Source: Streptomyces canus (GTDB lineage: Bacteria; Actinomycetota; Actinomycetes; Streptomycetales; Streptomycetaceae). From it: 64,000 nucleotides of DNA. The stretch's first letter is position 1. Every line of letters starts with the position of its first letter. The translations under genes and the position numbers were made by a program. Below the pieces are notes generated by a model, which did no database searches, was not told where the DNA came from, and was given only the letters and a program-made list of their open reading frames with translations. Positions 53,783 to 62,135 of the stretch are shown piece after piece. The stretch spans positions 9,290,001 to 9,354,000 of the forward strand of contig NZ_JAUSYQ010000002.1 of assembly GCF_030816965.1 (NCBI RefSeq). Reading direction: 5' to 3'.

Positions 53783-54745
53783 CTAGCGCACCACGCTCAG
53801 CGACAGCGCGAACCGACCCTCGCTGTCCGTCCACCAGTGCGCCAACTCCAGCCCGACGGCGGCCAGTTCGGCACGGACGCCCTCCTTGCGGAACTTCGCC
53901 GAGATCTCGGTGTGCAGCTCCTCGTCCGCCGCGAAGTCGACGGCCAGGTCGAGCGCGGGGACCTTCACGGTCTGCTCCGCGCGGGAGCGCAGCCGCATCT
54001 CGATCCACTCGTTCTCGGCGTCCCAGAGGGCCACGTGGTCGAAGGCGCCGGGATCGAAGTCGGCGCCCAGCTCGCGGTTGACGACGGTCAGGACGTTCTT
54101 GTTGAACGCGGCCGTCACCCCGGCCGCGTCGTCGTACGCCCTGACCAGCACGTTCTCGTCCTTGACCAGGTCGGTGCCGAGCAGCAGCGCGTCACCGGGC
54201 GAGAGCAGGGCATGGACGGAGGCGAGGAACGCGGCGCGCTCGACCGGCAGCAGGTTGCCGATCGTGCCGCCGAGGAAGGCCACCAGGCGCGGGCCCGGCG
54301 TCCCCGGCAGGGTCAGACCGCCCGTGAAGTCGGCGATCAGCGCGTGCACGCTCAGCTCCGGCCGCTGGGCGATGAGCGCGTGCCCGGCCTGGGTGAGGGC
54401 ACTCTCGCTGACGTCGACCGGCACGTACGTGTGCAGCCCGGTCAGCGCGTCGAGCAGGTACCGGGTCTTCTCCGACGAACCGGAGCCCAGCTCGACCAGG
54501 GTGCGGGCACCGGTCGCCGCGGCGATCTCGCCGGAGCGCGCGACGAGGATCTCCCGTTCCGCGCGGGTCGGGTAGTACTCGGGCAACTCGGTGATCTGCT
54601 CGAAGAGTTCGCTGCCGTGGGCGTCGTAGAACCACTTCGGCGGCAGAGTCTTCGGCGTGTGCGTCAGGCCCTTGAGGACGTCGGCGCGCAGGGCGGCCTC
54701 GGTGGCGTCCTCGGGCAGGGTGCGGGTCAGAAGGAACGGACTCAC
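53783..54745 (-). CDS. egtD: L-histidine N-alpha-methyltransferase EgtD
   Basis: A 320-residue SAM enzyme that trimethylates histidine to hercynine, the first step of ergothioneine synthesis. LPPKWFYDAHGSELFEQITELPEYYPTRAE is the family start (positions about 35-65); TLVELGSGSSEKTRYLLDAL is the SAM site and LVAFLGGTIGNLLP the next strand. GTG 54745 overlaps the egtC stop (GTGA). Last gene of egtABCD on the minus strand. Confidence 0.96.
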   Translation of the reverse strand: MSPFLLTRTLPEDATEAALRADVLKGLTHTPKTLPPKWFYDAHGSELFEQITELPEYYPTRAEREILVARSGEIAAATGARTLVELGSGSSEKTRYLLDALTGLHTYVPVDVSESALTQAGHALIAQRPELSVHALIADFTGGLTLPGTPGPRLVAFLGGTIGNLLPVERAAFLASVHALLSPGDALLLGTDLVKDENVLVRAYDDAAGVTAAFNKNVLTVVNRELGADFDPGAFDHVALWDAENEWIEMRLRSRAEQTVKVPALDLAVDFAADEELHTEISAKFRKEGVRAELAAVGLELAHWWTDSEGRFALSLSVVR

Positions 54746-55521
54746 GTGCTGGGCTCCTCGAGTGGTTCCGCGGACGGTTCCTTGAGCGGCGTGAGCAGGA
54801 CGTCGGTGCGGCTCGCCGCGAGCAGAGTGCGGTCGGGGACCTCCTGCCAGTGCGGATCGTCGTCGTAGGGCTCGGAGGCCACGACGGTGCCGGTGCCGGG
54901 GCGCTGGAGGTACCAGAGGGTGTCGCCCCAGGCGGTCGCTGCGATGGACTCCCCGTTGGTCAGCAGGAGGTTGAGCCGGGAGCCCGGGGCCGCCTCGGCG
55001 ACCTCCAGGACCGTGTCGGCCAGCGCCTGGCCCTCCTCGTCGCCGCCGCGCAGCCGGTTCAGGACCAGCGCCCACACGAACGCCGAGTCGTTGCGGGCCT
55101 CCATCGACAGCAGATCCGCCGGGGGCAGCGCGGCGGTCAGGGGCGCCAGGGCACCTGGCCACCCCTTGACCGCGCCGTTGTGGCTGAACAGCCAGGGCCC
55201 CGAGGCGTACGGCGCCGCGGCGGCCTCGGCGTCGGCTCCCGCAAGCGTCGCGTCCCGTACGGCGGCCAGGATCGCCGTGCTGTTCACGACCCGTGCCAGA
55301 TCCGCGAAGGACAGGTCCGCCCAGATGGGTCCGGCCCGTCGGTACCGTGCCGGGACCGGGTCGCCCTCGGCGTACCAACCGACCCCGAAACCATCGGCGT
55401 TGACGGTGCCGTACCGCTGCCGCCTGGGCGCCCAGGACTGGCGGTAGAGGCTGTGCGGGGGCGCCACGAGGAGGCTGCCGAGCGGCTCCCCAGGGCCCAG
55501 ATACGCCAGGTGACGGCACAT
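54742..55521 (-). CDS. egtC: Gamma-glutamyl-hercynylcysteine sulfoxide amidase EgtC
   Basis: A 259-residue class-II glutamine-amidotransferase-type hydrolase. The nucleophile is Cys2 (MCRHLAYLG); NADGFGVGWY, LFSHNGAVKGW and ARNDSAFVWALVLNRL follow. It removes the gamma-glutamyl group from the sulfoxide made by EgtB. The ATG overlaps the egtB stop by 1 base. The last 20 residues are Pro/Glu/Ser-rich. Confidence 0.95.
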   Translation of the reverse strand: MCRHLAYLGPGEPLGSLLVAPPHSLYRQSWAPRRQRYGTVNADGFGVGWYAEGDPVPARYRRAGPIWADLSFADLARVVNSTAILAAVRDATLAGADAEAAAAPYASGPWLFSHNGAVKGWPGALAPLTAALPPADLLSMEARNDSAFVWALVLNRLRGGDEEGQALADTVLEVAEAAPGSRLNLLLTNGESIAATAWGDTLWYLQRPGTGTVVASEPYDDDPHWQEVPDRTLLAASRTDVLLTPLKEPSAEPLEEPST

Positions 55522-56849
55522 CAGACGGATCCCGAACGGGCCGTGCGGAAGCCGGAGAAGATCTGCCGCCTGATCGGATAGTCCCAGTTGCGGAACGTGC
55601 CCCGGCAGGCCACCGCGTCCACGGCGAACGAACCACCGCGCAGCACCTTGTGGTCGGGGCCGAAGAACACCTCCGAGTACTCCTTGTACGGGAACGCCTG
55701 GAACCCGGGGTAGGGCTCGAAGTCGCTCGCCGTCCACTCCCACACGTCACCGATCAACTGCCTTACGCCGAGCGGTGATTCGCCCTGCGGGTAGCTTCCG
55801 GCGGGGGCGGGTCGCAGATGCCGTTGGCCCAGGTTGGCGTGCTCGGGCGCGGGATCGGCGTCGCCCCACGGGTAACGCGTCGAGCGGCCGGCGGCCGGGT
55901 CGTGGCGGGCCGCCTTCTCCCACTCGGCCTCGGTGGGCAGCCGCCGTCCGGCCCAGCGGGCGTAGGCGTCGGCCTCGTACCAGCACACGTGGACCACCGG
56001 CTCGTCGGGCGGCACGACCTCGGTGACGCCGAAGCGCCTGCGCAGCCACTGTTTGCCGTCGCGGCTCCAGAACAGCGGGGCGTGGATGGAGTGCCGGCGG
56101 ATGTGTGCCCACCCGGCCGGGGCCCACCAGCGCTCGTTGTCGTAGCCGCCGTCGTCGATGAAGGCCTGGTACTCGGCGTTCGTCACCGGAGTGGTGTCGA
56201 TGTAGAAGGGATCCACCTCACGCCGGTGCGCCGGGCGTTCGTTGTCCAGCGCCCACGGCTCGTCGGAGGTACCCATGGTGAACGGGCCGCCGGGGACGAG
56301 GACTTCGGCCGGGCCGGTGAACAGCGGGGCCGGTTCCGGGTCGGGGGCGGTCAGGGCCTGGGGGCCCTTGCGGAGCTGATGGGTGATCAGCATCGTCTCG
56401 TCATGCTGCTGTTCGTGCTGCGCGATCATCCCGAAGGCGAACCCGGCCTCGGTGAGCCGGGTCCCGTGGAGCGCGGCGCCCTCCAGGACGTCCAGCACCC
56501 GCCCGCGCACCTCCGCCGCGTAGCGCCGGGACTCCGCGGGCGACAGCAGGGGCAGTGTGGGGCGTTCGGAGCGCGGGTGCTCGAAGGCGTCGTAGATGCC
56601 GTCGATCTCGGGCCGTATCGCCTCCTGGCCGGCGACGGTCCGCAGCAGCCACTGCTCCTCCTGGTTGCCGATGTGGGCGAGGTCCCACACGAGCGGCGAC
56701 ATGAGCGGCGAGTGCTGGGCGGTCAGGTCGGGGTCCTCCACGCAGCTGGTGAGCAGGGTCGTGCGGTCCCGGGCGGTGACCAGGGTGGTCACGGCCCGCT
56801 CGCGGACGGTCTCGGGGTCGACGGAGGCGTCGGCGGACGGGTTGGTCAT
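55521..56849 (-). CDS. egtB: Hercynine sulfoxide synthase EgtB
   Basis: A 442-residue iron enzyme joining hercynine to gamma-glutamylcysteine with oxygen. The N-terminal DinB-like domain has the iron ligands SPLVWDLAHIGNQEEQWLL and AQHEQQHDETML (H-x3-H-x-E). The C-terminal FGE-sulfatase domain (about 185-442) carries GGPFTMGTSD, RLPTEAEWEKAAR, GDVWEWTASDFEPYPGF and KVLRGGSFA. ATG 56849 lies within the egtA end (4-base overlap). Confidence 0.96.
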   Translation of the reverse strand: MTNPSADASVDPETVRERAVTTLVTARDRTTLLTSCVEDPDLTAQHSPLMSPLVWDLAHIGNQEEQWLLRTVAGQEAIRPEIDGIYDAFEHPRSERPTLPLLSPAESRRYAAEVRGRVLDVLEGAALHGTRLTEAGFAFGMIAQHEQQHDETMLITHQLRKGPQALTAPDPEPAPLFTGPAEVLVPGGPFTMGTSDEPWALDNERPAHRREVDPFYIDTTPVTNAEYQAFIDDGGYDNERWWAPAGWAHIRRHSIHAPLFWSRDGKQWLRRRFGVTEVVPPDEPVVHVCWYEADAYARWAGRRLPTEAEWEKAARHDPAAGRSTRYPWGDADPAPEHANLGQRHLRPAPAGSYPQGESPLGVRQLIGDVWEWTASDFEPYPGFQAFPYKEYSEVFFGPDHKVLRGGSFAVDAVACRGTFRNWDYPIRRQIFSGFRTARSGSV

Positions 56850-58153
56850 GTGCGGACTTCCTTCTTCCCGAGCGAACCGTGCGTCCGGTCCAGCAGATCG
56901 TCGGCGGGGCAACGGCCCCGGATCACATAGCGGTGCAGATACGTCTCGACGGCATCCGTGACCTCGCGTGTGGCGCCCAGCCGTGGCAGCGCCTCCAGCG
57001 CCGTCCCGAAGCACGCGATCGCCGCCTCGTGCAGTTCGGGGTCGGCCAGGCCGTGGCGGGCCGCGTCGATCCAGAGCGGATTGTGCGGCGCGGGCAGCGA
57101 GTGGGTGCGCTCGGCCAGTGGCTTCACCACCCGGTAGGCGGTCTCGGCGGCCTCGGGGTCGTCGAAGAGCGCCGCCGTCACCGCGAGCGGCACGATCCAG
57201 CCGTCCTCGCCCGGCTGGGCGTCGATCATGCGCAGCTCGAGATGGCCGCGCGGTCTGACCGGCGGGAACAGGGTGGAGACGTGGTAGTCGAGATCCTCCC
57301 GGGTCGGCGGCCGGGGCACTGACGACCTGGCCCACTCCCGGAAGGTGAGCCTCTCGGGGACGTCCCAGGGGCCGCTGTCCCGTCGTATGCACATCACCGG
57401 CGCGTCCAGGACGTGCCGGGCCCAGGCAGTGCGGGGGTCGGTGTCCAGGGAGGGGCCGCCCGCCCGGTCCTCGCCGATCTCCGTCCACAGCAGCTGGCGG
57501 GTCGAGAGCCAGCCGGTGGGCTCGGAACCGGCGAGCGGGGAGTTGGCGAAGGCGGCCACCAGGACCGGGCCCAGCTGGTGTGCCAGCGACCAGCGTCGTC
57601 CGAGGCCGAGGGGGCCGGGCTCCTCGTGTCCGGCGTCCACGCACACCTGCACGGAGGCCGAGGTGCACATCATCGCGCGGCCCGCCGGGCCGGTGCGGTC
57701 GAGGCAGGCCTCCAGGGCGTCGTAGCGCGGTTCGTGCAGATACCTGCGGGGCGGGTGCCAGGGATCGTGGCCGATGCCGACGAGGCCGAGGCCGTGCTCG
57801 GCGAGGGCCGCCCGGACGGCGGCGAGGTCGGCGGAGACGGTACCGATGCACTCCATCAGGGAGTCGGCGGGCTGAGAACTCAGCTCCAGCTGACCGCCCG
57901 GTTCGACGGTGAGCGCCGACTTCAGGGGCACGGTCCGCAGTGCGGCGTAGGCCGCCGCGAGTCGTTCGGGTGTGACGGGGAGCCGAGGGCTGCTCAGCTC
58001 GTGGACAAGCCATTCCACTTCCACCCCGATGCGGCGGGGTGGGCCGGTCTTGAAGCAGATGCCGCGGACCAGGGCCTCGAGCTCTGCTTCGGGCAGGGAT
58101 GTACGGGGCTTCGTACAGTCGCCCGGCGTACAGTCGCTGGGTGTGTCGGACAT
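56846..58153 (-). CDS. egtA: Glutamate-cysteine ligase EgtA
   Basis: A 435-residue ATP-dependent ligase making gamma-glutamylcysteine for EgtB. RRIGVEVEWLVHE and VEPGGQLELSSQPADSL are glutamate/metal-binding regions; GIGHDPWHPPRRY, MCTSASVQVCVDAG and RGHLELRMIDAQPGEDGW are GshA-type actinobacterial motifs. ATG 58153 is set by AGGAGG 8 bases upstream, ahead of ATG 58180. First gene of the operon; its promoter lies in 58154-58442, next to the divergent PARG-like gene. Confidence 0.95.
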   Translation of the reverse strand: MSDTPSDCTPGDCTKPRTSLPEAELEALVRGICFKTGPPRRIGVEVEWLVHELSSPRLPVTPERLAAAYAALRTVPLKSALTVEPGGQLELSSQPADSLMECIGTVSADLAAVRAALAEHGLGLVGIGHDPWHPPRRYLHEPRYDALEACLDRTGPAGRAMMCTSASVQVCVDAGHEEPGPLGLGRRWSLAHQLGPVLVAAFANSPLAGSEPTGWLSTRQLLWTEIGEDRAGGPSLDTDPRTAWARHVLDAPVMCIRRDSGPWDVPERLTFREWARSSVPRPPTREDLDYHVSTLFPPVRPRGHLELRMIDAQPGEDGWIVPLAVTAALFDDPEAAETAYRVVKPLAERTHSLPAPHNPLWIDAARHGLADPELHEAAIACFGTALEALPRLGATREVTDAVETYLHRYVIRGRCPADDLLDRTHGSLGKKEVRT

Positions 58154-58442
58154 GTCGGGATCCTCCTGAGATTCCACCATGCCACCAGTCCGGGGATCAG
58201 GTGGGTCGGACCGGCAACGCTCGTCCCACCCAAGACCCTCATCTCGTTCCGCACAAGGGGGCACATCCTTGCATTAGGGGCTGTGGATCTCCGTTTTCCC
58301 GGGGTTTTCGAGGCGTTTTCCTGCTGTGCCGGGCGCCGGAAACTCTGTTGCACCGCATCCGCGCCATCGCCCACGATTCCTCCATGGGCACGACGGGGGA
58401 GACCGCGCGGCGTGCGGTCATGGCGCTCACGGGGGTGGCGCC

Positions 58443-59267
58443 ATGAGCGCGCGTCTGCGCGGGATCGCGCAGGAGACGGAACAGATCGTCGCGGCCGGGC
58501 GCTATCGAGCCCCGGACGGCCGCGAGGTCGTGGTGGCCGCCGAGACCGACGCGGCCCGGGCGGCGACGCGGATGTACGGACCGGGCCCCGTCGAGGTGCC
58601 GGTCTTCGCCGCTGTGGACACGTTCTTCGAGGTCACGGGCGAGAGCAGCCTGGAGGCGGCCCATCGGCTCGGCGGGCGCACCGCCGTACTGAACTTCGCC
58701 TCGGCGCGCAATCCGGGCGGCGGTTATCTGAACGGCGCTCAGGCACAGGAAGAGGCCCTGTGCCGGGCGTCCGCGCTGTACACCTGCCAGCTGGGGGCCC
58801 GCGAGTTCTACGACCACCACCGGGCCCACCGCGACCCGTTCTACACCGACCGGGTCATCCACGCACCGGCCGTGCCGGTGTTCCGGGACGATCGCGGCCG
58901 TCTGCTGGACGCGGCACACCTCGTGGGCTTCCTGACGGCGGCCGCCCCGAACGCCGGGGTGGTCCGGCGGACGGCACCCGAGCGGACCGCCGAGCTGCCC
59001 CGAGCTCTCGCGGCGCGAGCCGGGCAGGTGCTGTCGGTCGCCGTCGCGGAGGGCTACCGGCGGCTGGTGCTGGGCGCCTGGGGGTGCGGGGTTTTCCAGA
59101 ACGACCCCGCACAGGTGGCGGGGGCGTTCCGGGCGCTGCTCGAGCCCGGCGGACGGTTCGCCGGAGCCTTCGAGCATGTGGTGTTCGGGGTGCTGGACCG
59201 GACGCGGGGCGCGGTGGTGCGCGCAGCGTTCGTACGGGCGTTTCCGGAGCGTCAGCTCCAGCGGTGA
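58443..59267 (+). CDS. Bacterial-type poly(ADP-ribose) glycohydrolase (TIGR02452/DUF2263 macrodomain)
   Basis: A 274-residue macrodomain protein. The bacterial PARG signature GGG-x(n)-QEE is intact: ARNPGGGYLNGAQAQEEALCRAS near residue 90, with catalytic glutamates. DRVIHAPAVPVFRDD and VLGAWGCGVFQNDP are further macrodomain motifs. It probably removes ADP-ribose polymers or reverses ADP-ribosylation. Start ATG 58443; divergent from egtA. No ADP-ribosyltransferase is linked. Confidence 0.9.
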   Translation: MSARLRGIAQETEQIVAAGRYRAPDGREVVVAAETDAARAATRMYGPGPVEVPVFAAVDTFFEVTGESSLEAAHRLGGRTAVLNFASARNPGGGYLNGAQAQEEALCRASALYTCQLGAREFYDHHRAHRDPFYTDRVIHAPAVPVFRDDRGRLLDAAHLVGFLTAAAPNAGVVRRTAPERTAELPRALAARAGQVLSVAVAEGYRRLVLGAWGCGVFQNDPAQVAGAFRALLEPGGRFAGAFEHVVFGVLDRTRGAVVRAAFVRAFPERQLQR

Positions 59268-59290
59268 CCGTCAGCTCTCCGAAGGGGGCC

Positions 59291-59737
59291 TCAGCGCCAG
59301 CCGTACCGCTCATGAAGCCGCTGCCTGACCAAATTGAACCGCCCCCGGTCCAGCGCGCACGCCTCCCGGCGCATGCCCTCCTCGTGGAGGCGCAGGATGC
59401 GGTCGACGTCCACCCAGGAGTCCCGTCCGGTCCGGTCCCAGGGCCCGCTGCCGATCGGCACCCACTCCCGGTCCCCGTCGTGCCGCTTGCTCGACAGCTG
59501 TACGGCGAGCAAGGTGCCGGCCGCCTCCCGGGCGACCACGAGCACGGGACGGTCCTTGCCGCGTCCGTCGTTCTCCTCGAAGGGCACCCAGGTCCACACG
59601 ATCTCGCCGGGGTCCGGGTCGCCGTCGTGCGCGGGGGAGTACTCGGTGCGCACCCTGCCGACCTCGCGGGGTTCGGCCTCGGTGGTGGCGGTGGCGCCGA
59701 AGCGGCCGGGGACGTTCTCATCGGTAAACGCAGTCAC
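59291..59737 (-). CDS. Orphan PemK/MazF-like protein
   Basis: A 148-residue protein. After about 45 variable residues the PemK/MazF barrel is recognisable: GEIVWTWVPFEENDGRGKDRPVLVVARE and LLAVQLSSKRHDGDREWVPIGSGPWD, ending DVDRILRLHEEGMRREACALDRGRF. MazF-type proteins cleave RNA, but the extended N-terminus and absence of an adjacent antitoxin suggest a non-toxin role or a distant antitoxin. Start GTG 59737 with AAGG upstream; nearly adjacent to a divergent membrane gene. Confidence 0.78.
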   Translation of the reverse strand: MTAFTDENVPGRFGATATTEAEPREVGRVRTEYSPAHDGDPDPGEIVWTWVPFEENDGRGKDRPVLVVAREAAGTLLAVQLSSKRHDGDREWVPIGSGPWDRTGRDSWVDVDRILRLHEEGMRREACALDRGRFNLVRQRLHERYGWR

Positions 59738-59789
59738 GTGGGGAACCTTAAGGCGTTCTGCGAACCGGGCGAGCGGTACGGTCGGTTGG

Positions 59790-60218
59790 ATGAACGCAAC
59801 GTCGGCCGCGACGGCGAGCGCGGTCACCTTCGTGTGGCTGGGGATGGTGCTGGCGATCTCCTTCCTGGAGGCGCCGCTGAAGTTCCGCGCCCCGGGCGTC
59901 AGTGTCCGCATCGGCCTGGCCATCGGGCGACTGGTCTTCCGGGCCCTGAACGTCGTGGAGTGCGTCCTGGCCACCGCGGTGGTCGTGGCCGTCGCCGCCG
60001 GTGACCCACCGGGCCGGATCGTCGGGTGGACCGTGGCCGCGGTGGTGCTGCTGGTCGGTCAACTGGCCGTCGTCCGCCCCCGCCTGAACCGCCGCTCCGA
60101 CCGCGTTCTGGCCGGCGAGGACCTGCCCCGCTCGCGCGGCCACCTTTTCTACGTCGCCTTCGAGGCCGCCAAGGTCGTCGCCCTGCTCGGCCTGGGTGTC
60201 ACGCTGCTCGCGCTGTGA
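59790..60218 (+). CDS. Small four-helix membrane protein, unknown function
   Basis: A 142-residue membrane protein with hydrophobic segments near 10-27, 47-68, 77-96 and 118-142. A conserved-looking loop SFLEAPLKFRAPGVSVRIGLAIGRLVF follows the first helix; I have the impression of a conserved actinobacterial family but cannot name it. Start ATG 59790, 52 bases from the divergent PemK-like start. It converges with the flotillin gene. Confidence 0.72.
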   Translation: MNATSAATASAVTFVWLGMVLAISFLEAPLKFRAPGVSVRIGLAIGRLVFRALNVVECVLATAVVVAVAAGDPPGRIVGWTVAAVVLLVGQLAVVRPRLNRRSDRVLAGEDLPRSRGHLFYVAFEAAKVVALLGLGVTLLAL

Positions 60219-60281
60219 ACGCGGGCCGTCCGGGACCCTCGTACCCGAGAGCCCCGGACGGATGTCGGGTGCCGCTGCCCG

Positions 60282-61757
60282 TTACTCCTGGACCGGCACT
60301 TTCTGGGAGGGCGGCGACGCCACCCCGTTGAGCGAACTGCCGTTGACGGGCTGCCCGTTCTGGTTCATCGACGCCAGCAGCTGACGGGCCAGACCCAGCC
60401 CCGTGCCACCCATGGTGAGCGCCTTGGCGAACATGTCCGCCATGCCGTCGGCGCCGTTGAGGATCACCATGTTGTCGGCGTTGCCGAACGCGGACGCGCC
60501 GGCCCTGACGATCTCCGGCCAGTTCTCGGCGAGTTGCTGGGCGACGACCGCCTCCTGGTTCTCGGCGAGTGCGGCGGCGCGGGCCTTGATGGCCTCCGCC
60601 TCCGCGAGGCCCTTCGCCCTGGCCGCCTCGGCCTCCGCGAGGCCCTTGGCCTGAGCCGACGCGGCCTCGGCCTCACCGGTTGCCCGGGTCGACGCGGCCA
60701 TGGCCGTACCGCGGGCCTTGGTCGCCTCGGCCTCGGCCATCGCGGCCGTCTTGACCCGGGTGGCCTCGGCCGCCGCGGCGAGCTCGGTCTCCTTGGCCTT
60801 GGCCTCGGCCCCGGAGATCTGCGCGTCGCGCTCGGCCTCGGCGAGGGTGCGCTTCTCGTAGGCCTTGGCGTCCGCCGGCTTGCGGACGTCCGCCTGCAGC
60901 TGCTGTTCGCGCCGGTGCGCCTCCAGTTCGGCGATCCGGGTCTCCTGGACGACGACCTCCTGCCGGGCCGCGGCGTCCGCGAGCGGACCGGCCTGGCGCG
61001 CCTTGGCGCCCGCCTTGTCCCGCTCGGCCTGGTAGCCGGCCTGGAGGATCTCGCTGTCCCGGGTGGCCTCCGCCATCCGGGCGTACGACTTCTGCTCGGC
61101 CTCGGTGGCGAGCCTGTTCGCCTCGGCCTGCGCGATGCGCGCGTCCCGCTGGACGGCCGCCGCGTGCGGCATCGCCAGGTTCTGGATGTACCCGGTCGGG
61201 TCCTCGATCTCGTGGATCTGCAGGGAGTCGACGATGAGCCCCAGCTTCTCCATCTCCGTGCCGCAGGCGGCCCGGGTCTGACCGGTGAGCTTCTCCCGGT
61301 CGCGGATCATGTCCTCGACGGTCAACCCGCCGACGATGGACCGCAGATGACCGGCGAACACGTTGTGCACCCGCTCGGACATCAGCTTCTGCTGGTCGAG
61401 GAAGCGACGCCCCGCGTTGGCGATCGACACGAAGTCGTCGCCCACCTTGAAGATGACCACGCCCCGCACCTTGAGCGGAATGCCCTGGTGGGTCACGCAG
61501 TCCACATGCAGTTCGGTCTCGTTCAGGTCGAGCGAGAGCTTGCGCACCGCCTGTACACCGGGCAGCACCAGCGTGCCGCGTCCGGTGACGATGCGGAATC
61601 CCATCCCCGCTTCGAGCCCCTCCGTCTTGTGGTTGGAGCCCGAGATGATCAGTGCCTCGTTGGGTTCCGCGACACGCCACATCAGTTTGAACAGACCGAT
61701 CAGAACGGCGATGGCAGCTACGGCCACCCCCGCAACGACGCCGACAACCATCGGCAT
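60282..61757 (-). CDS. Flotillin-like SPFH-domain membrane scaffold protein
   Basis: A 491-residue flotillin. One N-terminal membrane helix (about 3-25, MVVGVVAGVAVAAIAVLIGLF-like), an SPFH domain (about 35-200: EPNEALIISGSNHK, LDLNETELHVDCVTHQGIPLKVRGVVIFKVGDD in two strands), then a long coiled coil rich in Glu/Ala/Lys (about 205-400; AEAEATKARG, AKGLAEAEAARAK). ATG 61757 has AGGGGG upstream; ATG 61772 is possible. Flotillins organise membrane microdomains. The upstream gene encodes a small NfeD-like OB protein, the usual partner. Confidence 0.93.
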   Translation of the reverse strand: MPMVVGVVAGVAVAAIAVLIGLFKLMWRVAEPNEALIISGSNHKTEGLEAGMGFRIVTGRGTLVLPGVQAVRKLSLDLNETELHVDCVTHQGIPLKVRGVVIFKVGDDFVSIANAGRRFLDQQKLMSERVHNVFAGHLRSIVGGLTVEDMIRDREKLTGQTRAACGTEMEKLGLIVDSLQIHEIEDPTGYIQNLAMPHAAAVQRDARIAQAEANRLATEAEQKSYARMAEATRDSEILQAGYQAERDKAGAKARQAGPLADAAARQEVVVQETRIAELEAHRREQQLQADVRKPADAKAYEKRTLAEAERDAQISGAEAKAKETELAAAAEATRVKTAAMAEAEATKARGTAMAASTRATGEAEAASAQAKGLAEAEAARAKGLAEAEAIKARAAALAENQEAVVAQQLAENWPEIVRAGASAFGNADNMVILNGADGMADMFAKALTMGGTGLGLARQLLASMNQNGQPVNGSSLNGVASPPSQKVPVQE

Positions 61758-61890
61758 ACGCCCCCTTTGCATGGTGCCCTTTCGGCACCGAACGAAGGGA
61801 GTGTGCGCCTGTTCGAGGCCACGGTGAAGAGGCTGACGCATCCTTGTCGAAACCTTGATACACACGCCTCTCACCTGCGCGTGAGCAGGC

Positions 61891-62109
61891 TCAACTGTCG
61901 TACGCCGCCTGGACGTAGACCGTCCTCGGCGGCAGGTACTCCACCACCATCACCACCGTCCCCCGCTCGATCCGGTCCGTGCCGGAGGCGGGGTAGGCGA
62001 GGAAGTGCTCGGCGCCGCCCCGGACCCGGACGATCACCTCGCCGACGAGCCCCGGCCCGATCGTCCCCGTGACCCGCCCCATGAGCCCGACCATCGACGC
62101 ATCGTCCAT
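61891..62109 (-). CDS. Short NfeD-like OB-fold protein, putative flotillin partner
   Basis: A 72-residue protein too short for many gene finders. LMGRVTGTIGPGLVGEVIVRVRGG and DRIERGTVVMVVEYLPPRTVYVQ resemble the C-terminal OB domain of NfeD (G.VTG.I.P.G.V.V...; I..GT.V.VVE). It lacks the membrane and protease parts. It lies 133 bases upstream of the flotillin gene on the same strand, the order seen in many bacteria. ATG 62109 follows a weak GGGTA...; next gene upstream is the amidase. Confidence 0.78.
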   Translation of the reverse strand: MDDASMVGLMGRVTGTIGPGLVGEVIVRVRGGAEHFLAYPASGTDRIERGTVVMVVEYLPPRTVYVQAAYDS

Positions 62110-62135
62110 GGTCACAGGGTACGGGCCAGGGGTGC

